Shown here: piece after piece, positions 26,347-36,702 of the stretch | Layout of the letters: every line of letters begins with the position of its first letter | Position numbering within the stretch: position 1 is the stretch's first letter | Source: Ignavibacteriae bacterium HGW-Ignavibacteriae-4 | GTDB lineage: Bacteria > Bacteroidota > Ignavibacteria > Kapaibacteriales > UBA2268 | DNA: 45,021 nucleotides | Direction: 5' to 3' | Assembly (NCBI GenBank): GCA_002839765.1 | Contig: PGYR01000005.1 | Coordinates: 64,001-109,021, forward strand | The notes under the pieces: model-generated | The model's input: only the letters and a program-made list of their open reading frames with translations | Told to the model about the DNA's origin: nothing | Databases searched by the model: none | Translations under genes and position numbers: made by a program

Positions 26347-26434
26347 CACTCAGGACTAGTCTTTGAAGCCAAAAGGGGCTCGCATAGTATGAGAATTCGA
26401 AGCTAATAATATATTGTTGATTTAAAAAAAAATT

Positions 26435-27229
26435 CTATATAATTTTATCTATTATGGCTATTAAGAATGAAACAAAAAATATTCCCAAAAGCAGCGCCAA
26501 ACTAATAGCTGAATAAATGTTACTTACTTTAGCCCTTGATTTGTTTTCATCTTTTAAAGTATTAATTTTCCATTTAAATTTAAATAAACAGTTCATGAAA
26601 TGATTGAACTCTTTAGCTGCTTTAAAAGGAGAGAAATAGAATAGAGCGACATTAGTATTATTCTCAATATTATAAATCTTATTGTTAATTGTAAACTTTT
26701 TAAAGAAACAAAATGCACCAATTAGATTTATTATTATGTAATACTTTAAATAAAAACGGTATAACCAAGGATCATCACGAATGACGAACTTCTCTCCATT
26801 TTTATAGTCAATCTCTTCTACTTTCACAATATCATTTAAAGTTTTTACGTACTCTATCTTTTTAATCAATTTACCATTTGAATCAAATGACTTCCATACA
26901 CCATCACGGTTTCCATCGTCATTATAATAACCTTTATCAATTGTTTGGTCGTCATTATAGATTATCCATTTACCAACTCTTGAACAAGCTTTATTAGTAT
27001 AATTTATATTTTCACCTTTGACTTTTTCAAACGTCTCGCAAGTATGTGTAAAGCTAGTATCACCTGGCAGAAATGTATGATTATTCATGGTAACAGTATC
27101 ATCATAGATATTATTAATTGACTTTTTAAACAAAAGTGTATCTCCCTCAACAATCATAAACTTTTGGGAATATGCTACTTCTAAGTTTATAGAATATATT
27201 ATTATTAATATTGTAAGTACTTTTATCAT
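26435..27229 (-). CDS. Membrane protein with extracytoplasmic MORN/YwqK-like repeats
   Basis: 264 residues. An N-terminal hydrophobic segment (signal peptide or anchor, residues 1-21) precedes a Cys pair and two MORN-like units at about 85-125 ('GKWIIYNDD', 'DGVWKSFDSNGKLIKK'), the pattern of YwqK/toxin-antitoxin-type MORN proteins. Two further hydrophobic segments follow: one near 155-180 and one at the C-terminus (about 240-262). The start codon overlaps the stop of a truncated TIMP-like fragment (ATGA). Very AT-rich. Function unknown. Confidence 0.6.
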   Translation of the reverse strand: MIKVLTILIIIYSINLEVAYSQKFMIVEGDTLLFKKSINNIYDDTVTMNNHTFLPGDTSFTHTCETFEKVKGENINYTNKACSRVGKWIIYNDDQTIDKGYYNDDGNRDGVWKSFDSNGKLIKKIEYVKTLNDIVKVEEIDYKNGEKFVIRDDPWLYRFYLKYYIIINLIGAFCFFKKFTINNKIYNIENNTNVALFYFSPFKAAKEFNHFMNCLFKFKWKINTLKDENKSRAKVSNIYSAISLALLLGIFFVSFLIAIIDKII

Positions 27230-27297
27230 TCCTTCTCTAAATTTTTTAAATACTCTTCTATTACTTTCTCTTCCTTTATATTATATCTCTGAGTTCT
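27226..27297 (-). pseudogene. Remnant of a second TIMP-like gene (last 23 codons)
   Basis: On the minus strand the 23 sense codons before a TGA closely match the end of the TIMP-like gene at 25677-26195, in the same frame ('KEEKVIEEYL' identical; an ATG-to-ATA change gives I for M). The match stops at 27297, just before an in-frame TAA and repeat copy B. The TGA overlaps the start of the MORN-like gene. It reads as the tail of a duplicated gene whose body was lost. Confidence 0.7.
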
Positions 27298-27307
27298 TTA
27301 TCTAAAA

Positions 27308-27403
27308 ACTCCGCCTTCGACTCCGCTGATGCTTTCAGCTTCACAGGTCAGGTATCGTGCATCGTGCCCGTTGGCTGAGCGGAGCCGAAGCCAAAAGGGC
27401 TAA
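27308..27403 (+). repeat. Dispersed repeat, copy B
   Basis: Same opening block as copy A (ACTCCGCCTTCGACTCCGCT), an internal variant segment, then CCCGTTGGCTGAGCGGAGCC and GAAGCCAAAAGGG. It separates the TIMP-like remnant from the GIY-YIG gene and ends 1 base before the GIY-YIG stop codon complement. Confidence 0.7.
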
Positions 27404-27404
27404 T

Positions 27405-27719
27405 TCAACAGTCTTTTCTAAAGCTAACATGGCTTGATTCATTCAAACACTTTGCTAATTCATGTAGCTCATCTGAAAAGCCACTAATCAATGCTTCCTT
27501 CTTCTTTCTATTCCAACCCTGTACTTGTTTCTCTCTGTAGAATGCATCATCAATACGGTCATATTCTTCAAAATATACCAACTCAACTGGTAATCTTTTT
27601 CTTGTATGGTTTGCTCCCTCACCATTTTGGTGTTGATACAAACGAGATTCAAGGTCTTTTGTGCTTCCAGTATAGTAGCTATCATCACTGCATTTTAATA
27701 TGTACAAATATCCTTTCAT
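27405..27719 (-). CDS. GIY-YIG endonuclease-domain protein (UPF0213/YhbQ-like)
   Basis: 104 residues. 'GYLYILKCSDDSYYTGST' is the GIY...YIG pair in the variant form of this family; R26 in 'LESRLYQHQNG' and the metal-binding Glu in 'FYREKQVQGW' complete the active site. The 80-residue core plus a short tail is the usual length of stand-alone GIY-YIG proteins, whose physiological substrate is mostly unknown. It is bracketed by dispersed repeats B and C, which suggests exchange or recent insertion. Confidence 0.9.
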   Translation of the reverse strand: MKGYLYILKCSDDSYYTGSTKDLESRLYQHQNGEGANHTRKRLPVELVYFEEYDRIDDAFYREKQVQGWNRKKKEALISGFSDELHELAKCLNESSHVSFRKDC

Positions 27720-27740
27720 AAGTTTTCCTTATTCTATTTC

Positions 27741-30029
<2,289 letters not shown>

Positions 30030-31430
30030 ATGGCAAATCATTCATGTGATGTAGTAATAATCGGTTCTGGCCCTGGTGGCTATGTTGCGGCTAATAGAGC
30101 TTCGCAATTAGGATTCAAAACAATTTGTGTAGAGAAAGCTGAACTAGGTGGAGTATGTTTGAATTGGGGTTGTATCCCGACTAAAGCATTATTGAAATCT
30201 GCTGAGTATGCTCACTTCCTAGCTCATACGGAAGATTACGGGTTTGAAGTAACTAACGTAAAAGCAAACTTCGGTAAAGTAATTGAAAGATCAAGAGGAG
30301 TTGCTAACCAAATGTCTGGCGGTATCAAATACCTTTTCGGCAAATACAAAGTTGAAAAAGTAGAAGGTCACGGTAGAATAGCTGCCAAAGGAAAAGTAGA
30401 AGTACTTGACCCCAAAGGTAAAGTAACAGATACTATCACGGCTAAACACATAATAATAGCTACTGGTGCAAGACCAAGAGAAATGCCAGGTATTGAAGTA
30501 GATAGAAAGAACATATTAACTTCGAAAGAAGCGATGATACAAAACAAAGCTCCTAAAGATATGATTATCATGGGTGCTGGCGCTATTGGTATCGAGTTTG
30601 GTTATTTCTTCAATGCATTCGGTACTAAAGTAACTATCGTAGAATATCAAGATAGAATATTACCAATCGAAGACAAAGACGTATCAAGAGAATTAGCTCG
30701 AAGCTTCAAGAAAGATGGTATCGAGATGCTAACTTCTGCTAAAGTACTAAGCGCTAAGCCAACTAAAACTGGCGTAGAAGTAGTAATAGAAAGAGACGGA
30801 AAAAAAGAAACACTAAAAGCTGAGAAAGCTATAAACGCAATCGGAATACAAGCAAATATCGAAGGCATTGGCTTGGAAACTGTAGGCGTAAAAGTAGAAA
30901 AAGGTTCTATAGTAATCGATGCACTTTGCCGTACAAACGTAGAAGGCATATACTCTATCGGTGATGTAGCTGGTGCTCCTTGGTTAGCTCACAAAGCATC
31001 TGCTGAGGGTATCGCTTGTGTAGAAGCAATAGCTGGTCATTCTGATAAAGGAATTGATTATAACAACATCCCTGGCTGCACTTACTGTATCCCGCAAGTT
31101 GCATCTATCGGTATGACTGAAGAGAAAGCGAAAGAAGCTGGACACAAAGTAAAAGTCGGTAAATTCCCATTCACAGCGAACGGAAAAGCTCACGGTATTG
31201 GCAAAACACAAGGATTTGTGAAGCTAGTATTCGATGAGAAATACGGCGAAGTATTAGGCGCACACATGATAGGCCCAGACGTAACTGAACTAATCGGTGA
31301 AATAGCTCTAGCGCGTTCACTAGACGCAACGGCACACACAATAATGAAGACTATACACGCTCACCCTACTCTTGGCGAATCTATTATGGAAGCGTCAGCA
31401 GCAGCCTACGGCGAAGCGGTGAATATATAA
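30030..31430 (+). CDS. lpdA: Dihydrolipoyl dehydrogenase
   Basis: 466 residues from the ATG at 30030, chosen for its AAAGG site and because the FAD motif follows directly; a TTG 81 bases upstream would add a non-family leader. It is the E3 flavoprotein of 2-oxoacid dehydrogenase or glycine-cleavage complexes, reoxidising dihydrolipoamide with NAD+. Motifs: FAD-binding 'IIGSGPGGYVAA' (10-21), redox disulfide C43/C48 in 'GGVCLNWGC', NAD site 'GAGAIGIEFG', second FAD block 'YSIGDVAG', and the interface His-Glu pair in 'HAHPTLGESIME'. No E1/E2 genes are adjacent. Confidence 0.95.
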   Translation: MANHSCDVVIIGSGPGGYVAANRASQLGFKTICVEKAELGGVCLNWGCIPTKALLKSAEYAHFLAHTEDYGFEVTNVKANFGKVIERSRGVANQMSGGIKYLFGKYKVEKVEGHGRIAAKGKVEVLDPKGKVTDTITAKHIIIATGARPREMPGIEVDRKNILTSKEAMIQNKAPKDMIIMGAGAIGIEFGYFFNAFGTKVTIVEYQDRILPIEDKDVSRELARSFKKDGIEMLTSAKVLSAKPTKTGVEVVIERDGKKETLKAEKAINAIGIQANIEGIGLETVGVKVEKGSIVIDALCRTNVEGIYSIGDVAGAPWLAHKASAEGIACVEAIAGHSDKGIDYNNIPGCTYCIPQVASIGMTEEKAKEAGHKVKVGKFPFTANGKAHGIGKTQGFVKLVFDEKYGEVLGAHMIGPDVTELIGEIALARSLDATAHTIMKTIHAHPTLGESIMEASAAAYGEAVNI

Positions 31431-31449
31431 GATTAGAATATTCCTTCCT

Positions 31450-31485
31450 AAGTCCCTCCTTGAGGAGGGATTTAGGGAGGTGTCA
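31450..31485 (+). repeat. CCCTCCTTGAGGAGGG palindromic repeat (partial element)
   Basis: TCCCTCCT-TG-AGGAGGGA (31453-31470) followed by TTTAGGGAGGTGTCA. The same arrangement recurs at 38870-38900, and a variant with TCCTCCCT arms is at 31700-31717. Part of the repeat-filled, gene-free spacer 31431-31888. Confidence 0.7.
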
Positions 31486-31517
31486 TTGCCGTAAAATCGA
31501 AGGCGGAATGAAGATAT

Positions 31518-31546
31518 GAGACGTGTGTAAACCCGTCTCTTTTTTT
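31518..31546 (+). terminator. GAGACG/CGTCTC hairpin with T7 tail after lpdA
   Basis: GAGACG (31518-31523) pairs with CGTCTC (31534-31539) across a 10-base loop and is followed by seven T. The arms belong to the dispersed GAGACGT...ACGTCTC palindrome family, so a degenerate repeat copy appears to serve as the lpdA terminator, about 90 bases past the stop. Confidence 0.6.
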
Positions 31547-31602
31547 ATGTCTGAAATGTAGATTGTAGAGACGTCTTCAAATCCCCCAAACCCCATGTAA
31601 AA

Positions 31603-31717
31603 CCGTCACTCTGAGCGAAGCGAAGAGTCCAGGAAAATTATTCTGAATCACGGATTAATTGGATTTATGGATTTCACGGATGACTTATTCAGCATATAGT
31701 CCTCCCTTGAGGGAGGA
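31603..31717 (+). repeat. Further dispersed repeat fragments in the lpdA-LRR spacer
   Basis: CCGTCACTCTGAGCGAAGCG (31603-31622, continuing AAGAGTCCAG) is related, in opposite orientation, to 16764-16803. A CGGATTAATTGGATTTATGG-type stretch follows (31651 on), and TCCTCCCT-TG-AGGGAGGA closes at 31717. The rest of the spacer to 31888 shows nothing I can name; a 76-codon frame on the minus strand here is judged spurious. Confidence 0.55.
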
Positions 31718-31888
31718 TTTAGGTGGGTGTTGGTCGAAGTCGGAATAATTATAGAATAGCTAACCGTTCTATGGTTGCTGAGTCTGTAGAAGTACTCTTT
31801 CGCTATGACCGTATTCCCATCACCCCCACCTCTTGCACTAACAACCCCAACACTAATCAAAAGACGACAAACACTCACCCTTTTTTAA

Positions 31889-34444
31889 TTACCAAATAAT
31901 TTCTGTACCAGGTAACCATTCTTCAACTTTTGCTCTTTCTTCTTCAGAAAAATTATTACCCTCTAAATGCAATAAACGTAGACTGCTTTTTAAGTTTTTA
32001 ATCGATTCGGGTAAACTAGTTAATTTATTATCAGAAAGCCAAAGTTCATTTAAGCGCTTTAAATCTCCGAAGTTTTCAGGCAAATTAAGTATTTTATTAG
32101 ACACAAGGTGTAACACTTTTAAATTTTGAAGACTGCTAAAACTCACTGGCAGACTTGTCAATTGATTATTGTCAAGATGAAGATCTCTTAAGGTTTCAAG
32201 ATCACCAAAATTTTCAGGCAAATTAGTCAATTGATTATCATTAAGTTCAAGATGACCTAACTTTATAAGATTACCAATGAATTCAGGTAAACTATTTATT
32301 TGATTATCATTAAGTTCAAGATGACCTAACTTTATAAGATTACCAATACTTTCTGGTAAACTCGTCAATTGATTATTGCTGAAGTAAAGAAACTTTAAGT
32401 TCTGAAGACTACCAAAACTTTCTGGCAAAGCTGTTAATTGATTACCATTAAGGGAAATTACTCCTAAATTAACCAATCTACAAATACTTTCGGGTAATCT
32501 ACTAAATCTATTAGACCCAAGATAAATAGAATATAAGCTCTGAAGATTACCAAAGCTTTCGGGCAAACTAGTCAATTGATTTTTGTGAAGATTAAGAGTT
32601 TGTAAACTCTGAAGATTACCAATGCTTTCAGGTAAGGTGGTTAATTGATTATAATTTAAGTTTAACTCTTGTAAACGCCCAAGACCCTCAAGACCATTGG
32701 GTAATGAGCTTAAGTTGTTATTTTCAAAGGAAACCGTGAGCAAACTCTGAAGATTATCAAAGCTTTCAGGTAGAGTAGTTAATTTATTATAACCAAGATT
32801 AAGATTTGCTAAGTTTTGAAGATTACCAATGCTTTCAGGTATGGTGGTTAATTGATTACTATTAAGTTCAAGCCCTCTTAAATTTTGAAGATTACCAATG
32901 CTCTCAGGCAAAGAGATTAATTGATTGTCACTTAGTAATATCCGTTCTAAATTGTTTAGATTCTCGATACAATTTGGAATTTCTTGAAGTGATTTCCTTG
33001 CTAGGAATAACGTATATATGCCTGTAAATAATGTGGTTGGCAGGTCATTATTATCATATATTATACCATCTATCTCACAAGTCCAATCACCTTCTTTATA
33101 ATTTACTATTCTGCTTAATACTCCATCTCTATCAATTTGAATAGTTCCTTCTACTGGTATTCCGTTTGGAACAACAAATTCAATTAGGTCATTCTGCCAA
33201 GTTGTGGTTTCTACTTCATTGCCATTTAATAGTAGCTTATAGCCGGCTCTTTTTTGTTCACCAAAATAGTTGCCATTGATTTTTGCTGTTTGATCTATTG
33301 TGATGTTAAGAACATTACTCGACACAAATGGTGGTATGATATTATCAAAATTCACATTGATTTTAATATCACCTATATTATTAACTTGCCCTTTATTTGG
33401 TGATGTTGTATAGTTGATTATTGTTGAGCCATAAATATCGAATTGTGCTTCAATTTTTGATCCAAAATTTTCTAATGTAAACATCTCAAATGTTCCATCA
33501 TCAATTGACTTAGTTGATAATTGAAAATATTTGTTTTGGCCAGATTGAACTAATTTTGCTCCTTCAATAGGCTTACCAGTATTATCTACTATCCTACCAA
33601 CAATTCTAGATCGGAGTTCAATTGGTCTATCCCAATTCCATTTAGTGAAGTGTCTGACCTCTGCAGTATAAAATCCATCAACTAAACTGCCAACCCCGTC
33701 TTCTATCCACTTTGCATCATTTTCATAATAAAACCACATAGGGATTGTAGTTGGAGAATTCTGAGGTGCTTTAATCTTGATTATTGCTGTTACACCATCT
33801 GCTAGTTGAACTGGTTCGCCAGAGGCAACTTTTAACACAACATCAATAAATCCGAAAGATTCGATTGCTGTTTCAGTTCCATTTACTCTAGTTCCTCGGA
33901 ATTCACCGGGGAAAGCATCTAAAAACTCGTCTTCACTTGTTAAAAATGTGGTTACCTCTACGATAACATCTACTTCAACAGGTCTGCCATCAGAGTAAAC
34001 AAACCCACCAGGTTTAATTTCTACAGAGAAATCTTTCCCTTCTATTTTACCACCATCGCTATTCATTTTATCTGTTTTATCAATCGGGAATAGGCTAGCA
34101 TCTATTCTATTCGGCAAATCTTCTTTTATGTCAGCTAATTTTTGAGTGGAGGCATATCCCGATTTCTGAAACCAAATTCTTTTATTAGATCCGGCAGATA
34201 GGGTGTTTAATTGATAACCACCATCAGAGCCAGTTAGTGCCTTTTCTTCTCCAAAAAATACTGTAACACCCGAAAGCGGGTTTCCAGACTTATCGTTGAC
34301 AAAGCCAACTAGCTTTGCTGTGCCATAATTTTCGGTAATAATTTTAGGAGTATATTCATTACCGGGTGCAACTATATCGCCTTCATCTTTTTTACAAGAG
34401 CTTATGACAAGTATAAATAGTAATAGAAATAGTATTTTTTTCAT
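31889..34444 (-). CDS. Leucine-rich-repeat lipoprotein with N-terminal CarboxypepD-reg-like domain
   Basis: 851 residues. The lipobox is in '[11 protein letters not shown]' (lipidated Cys about 17). Residues about 45-110 form a carboxypeptidase-regulatory-like beta-sandwich ('[20 protein letters not shown]'), a second copy of this fold begins near 275 ('[16 protein letters not shown]'), and an IPT/TIG-like domain lies near 370-450. From about 486 to the end there are about 15 leucine-rich repeats of 23 residues with the [11 protein letters not shown]/LxLxxNQLTxLPE consensus of the 'Shoc2/typical' bacterial class. It is anchored to the outer or inner membrane by lipid, with the LRR solenoid as a likely binding surface. 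Two neighbouring repeats are identical over 48 bases. Monocistronic. Confidence 0.85.
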   Translation of the reverse strand: MKKILFLLLFILVISSCKKDEGDIVAPGNEYTPKIITENYGTAKLVGFVNDKSGNPLSGVTVFFGEEKALTGSDGGYQLNTLSAGSNKRIWFQKSGYASTQKLADIKEDLPNRIDASLFPIDKTDKMNSDGGKIEGKDFSVEIKPGGFVYSDGRPVEVDVIVEVTTFLTSEDEFLDAFPGEFRGTRVNGTETAIESFGFIDVVLKVASGEPVQLADGVTAIIKIKAPQNSPTTIPMWFYYENDAKWIEDGVGSLVDGFYTAEVRHFTKWNWDRPIELRSRIVGRIVDNTGKPIEGAKLVQSGQNKYFQLSTKSIDDGTFEMFTLENFGSKIEAQFDIYGSTIINYTTSPNKGQVNNIGDIKINVNFDNIIPPFVSSNVLNITIDQTAKINGNYFGEQKRAGYKLLLNGNEVETTTWQNDLIEFVVPNGIPVEGTIQIDRDGVLSRIVNYKEGDWTCEIDGIIYDNNDLPTTLFTGIYTLFLARKSLQEIPNCIENLNNLERILLSDNQLISLPESIGNLQNLRGLELNSNQLTTIPESIGNLQNLANLNLGYNKLTTLPESFDNLQSLLTVSFENNNLSSLPNGLEGLGRLQELNLNYNQLTTLPESIGNLQSLQTLNLHKNQLTSLPESFGNLQSLYSIYLGSNRFSRLPESICRLVNLGVISLNGNQLTALPESFGSLQNLKFLYFSNNQLTSLPESIGNLIKLGHLELNDNQINSLPEFIGNLIKLGHLELNDNQLTNLPENFGDLETLRDLHLDNNQLTSLPVSFSSLQNLKVLHLVSNKILNLPENFGDLKRLNELWLSDNKLTSLPESIKNLKSSLRLLHLEGNNFSEEERAKVEEWLPGTEIIW
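32231..32347 (-). repeat. Recent tandem duplication of one LRR unit
   Basis: Bases 32231-32278 and 32300-32347 are identical over 48 bases at an offset of 69 bases, exactly one 23-codon LRR. Other units in the array are more diverged. This indicates recent slippage or unequal crossing-over within the coding array. Confidence 0.85.
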
Positions 34445-34562
34445 GTTTTACTCGAAGTTGAAATTTTCTAACTGAATAAATTAGTAATAATAGTGTAATA
34501 ATAAAAATTCTAAAGTTATAATCTTAGGCTAGTATTTAGCCTCATTATATAGTTTTACGTCT

Positions 34563-36422
34563 CTACACCGCCTCTACCGCTTTACTCCCCATAAAGAACG
34601 TCTTCATCTTGCCCTTGCCTTTGACTTCCATTTCGCCTCTTGCTTCAAATTCAAACACCTTAAACTCAGCTACTGCCACTTTGAAGCGTTCTGATATATG
34701 TACTGAACCTGATTGACCCGTTGATTCCATACGGCTAGCAGTGTTTACTGCATCAGACCACATATCATAGATGAACTTCTTCTCTCCAATTACTCCGGCT
34801 ACTACAGGTCCACAATCAAGTCCAATCCTAACATCTAACTTGAATCCGTGGTCAGTATAGTAATCAACCATATAGTCTCTAACTTCTATCGCCATTCTAG
34901 CTGCTCTTAGAGTGTTGTCTTTTTGGATAACGGGGATTCCTGCTGCTGCCATATAGCAATCACCGATGGTCTTGATTTTTTCCAAACCGTGCTTACTTGC
35001 AATAGAATCATAGTGCGTAAATACCTTGTTCAATGCCTGAACAATATCAGTTGGATCCGAGTCTTTTGACATTGCTGTGAAGCCAACAATGTCTATGAAT
35101 ATAATGGACGCTTGCTCGAAGTGGTCAGATATCGGGTGTTCTTTTTTCTTCAATCGTTTAGCTATTGAAATAGGCAATACATTGTACAATAGTTTATCAG
35201 ATTTCTTTCTTTGATATGCTATAAGCACCAAGATAGATATTACAAACGCAATTATTCCTATTCCTGAATAGATTATAAACATCTTCTCACTTTCTTGGGC
35301 TAATAATTGTACTTCTTGCTTTTCTATTTTTATGCGGTTTACGTCATTTTCTCTTGCCTTTTCAAGGGCAGCTATCTTTTTATTATTCTCTTGAGAAAAC
35401 ACGGAGTCTTTTTTTAATTGAAATTTCTTGTGATATTCTAAGGCTTTTCCAAGTTGTCCTAGTCCTTCAAAAGCTGTAGAAATTTCCTTAAAAATAACAT
35501 GTTGCAATTGTCCAAGTCCAATTGAATCAGCTAGGTCTTCTGCACGAATTCCAAACTCCAGTGCTTTTTTATAATTTTGATCTTTATTTATAAGTCTAGA
35601 ATTTGATGAAGTTTCCCCTTTGCTTTGTAATTTATCTATTTGCTTAGCTCTCGCAATATAGTTACCTGCTAACATAAAATAGGTATAGGTAACTTGTCTT
35701 GTATCACCAATCTCTTCATTTAGTATTAAACCTCTTGTTAAGTAATCTAAAGACTTATCAAGTTCATTTATAATTGTATAAAGTGAACCTATATTAATTA
35801 AATTATTAGCGACACCAGATTTTTTTCCTAACTCTTCATTTATCTTTAATGCTTTTTGATAATATTCTATGGCTTTGGGATAGTTGAATTGATAATCATA
35901 AATAATTCCAATATTGCCTAGATTACTAGCAATACCATCTTTATTTCCTAACCCTTCATTTATCTTTAATGCTTTTTGATAATATTCTAAAGCTTTTGGA
36001 TAGTTGGATTGAGCCTCATAAACATTTCCTATATCATTTAAAGATTCTGCATATTCAAATTTCAGCTCATATTTTGTGAAAATCTTTATCGCCTTATGAT
36101 ATACTTCAATAGCCACAGGGTAATTAGATTTAACCAGATTATTCTCAGCTATGGAATAATAACACCATCCTTTTCCTTTTTCCCAATCGATTTGTTTAGC
36201 TAATGATAAAGCTTGTTCACCATATTCTAACCCAATCTTCGGGTTAATCATACTCATTTGATCTCCAAGTTGTGCCAAAAGCTTCACTTCATTCGTATCA
36301 CCTTTTGCATTGGGTAGCTCTGCTATGAGCGAATCTAGTTTGGCTTGACTGGAGAGGGGTTCGGTTTTTAGGTTTGTGCTAATTAGCATAAAAGCTATTA
36401 GGGAAAGTAGTATATATTTCAA
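34563..36422 (-). CDS. TPR-containing transmembrane class III adenylate cyclase (short paralogue)
   Basis: 619 residues. A signal sequence (1-20) places the N-terminal TPR array (about 60-335, four to six units such as 'YPKALEYYQKALKINE') in the periplasm. A coiled segment leads to one membrane helix (about 380-402), then the short 'LLYNVLPISIAKRLKKKEHP' transducer and a cytoplasmic cyclase domain (about 435-600). Catalytic features: metal-binding Asp in 'FIDIVGF' and 'GLDCGPV', substrate-selecting Lys in 'KIKTIGD' and Asp in 'MWSDAVN', and the Asn/Arg pair in 'NTASRME'. These predict ATP as substrate and cAMP as product. Its paralogue lies upstream at 36702. The stop codon sits at a half copy of the GAGACGT repeat. 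Confidence 0.9.
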   Translation of the reverse strand: MKYILLSLIAFMLISTNLKTEPLSSQAKLDSLIAELPNAKGDTNEVKLLAQLGDQMSMINPKIGLEYGEQALSLAKQIDWEKGKGWCYYSIAENNLVKSNYPVAIEVYHKAIKIFTKYELKFEYAESLNDIGNVYEAQSNYPKALEYYQKALKINEGLGNKDGIASNLGNIGIIYDYQFNYPKAIEYYQKALKINEELGKKSGVANNLINIGSLYTIINELDKSLDYLTRGLILNEEIGDTRQVTYTYFMLAGNYIARAKQIDKLQSKGETSSNSRLINKDQNYKKALEFGIRAEDLADSIGLGQLQHVIFKEISTAFEGLGQLGKALEYHKKFQLKKDSVFSQENNKKIAALEKARENDVNRIKIEKQEVQLLAQESEKMFIIYSGIGIIAFVISILVLIAYQRKKSDKLLYNVLPISIAKRLKKKEHPISDHFEQASIIFIDIVGFTAMSKDSDPTDIVQALNKVFTHYDSIASKHGLEKIKTIGDCYMAAAGIPVIQKDNTLRAARMAIEVRDYMVDYYTDHGFKLDVRIGLDCGPVVAGVIGEKKFIYDMWSDAVNTASRMESTGQSGSVHISERFKVAVAEFKVFEFEARGEMEVKGKGKMKTFFMGSKAVEAV

Positions 36423-36516
36423 GGTTTACCTGATGAGTATATTTAAGGTTGCTTCAACTTAATGAAAATAATTGGAATAGGGGTATGCTTTTTTGGATGA
36501 GCTGTCAGAACGAAGA

Positions 36517-36610
36517 TGTCATAGCGAGCGAAGCGTGGCTATCTCTTTTTTGCCTAGATTGCCCATGCCTTTGGCTTGACAGGCGCGTCCTTTCAGTCCT
36601 CGCAATGACA
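36517..36610 (+). repeat. 94-bp inverted-repeat element between the two cyclase genes
   Basis: Ends TGTCATAGCGAG (36517-36528) and CTCGCAATGACA (36599-36610) are inverted copies with one mismatch. The interior has the AGCGAAGCGTGGC motif seen in many dispersed bacterial repeats and no coding potential. It occupies most of the 279-base spacer between the paralogues. Confidence 0.7.
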
Positions 36611-36681
36611 GAATTTAAGCTGAAATAGACTCTTTACTTCGACGTCGTTCAGCACAGGCACTTCACTACTATCTTATTTTT

Positions 36682-36702
36682 GAGACGTATGCAATACGTC
36701 TC
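36682..36702 (+). repeat. GAGACGTAT-gca-ATACGTCTC palindrome touching a cyclase stop codon
   Basis: A perfect 9-bp palindrome with a 3-base centre. Its right arm shares base 36702 with the TAG stop (complement CTA at 36702-36704) of the long cyclase paralogue. On the minus strand it is followed by A-rich sequence, so it is not a classic terminator for that gene. Related copies: 31518-31539 (degenerate), 34556-34565 (half) and 39008-39052 (split by an insert). Confidence 0.75.

Noticed and set aside
31648-31878. 76-codon minus-strand reading frame in the lpdA-LRR spacer
   Set aside because: It runs through palindromic repeats, has no ribosome binding site or recognisable domain, and its composition follows the repeats.
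31950-32985. Regularly spaced repeats resembling a CRISPR array
   Set aside because: The 69-base period is the LRR codon repeat; units are coding, diverged and lack unique spacers. The roughly 120-base periodicity in the cyclase genes is likewise TPR coding.
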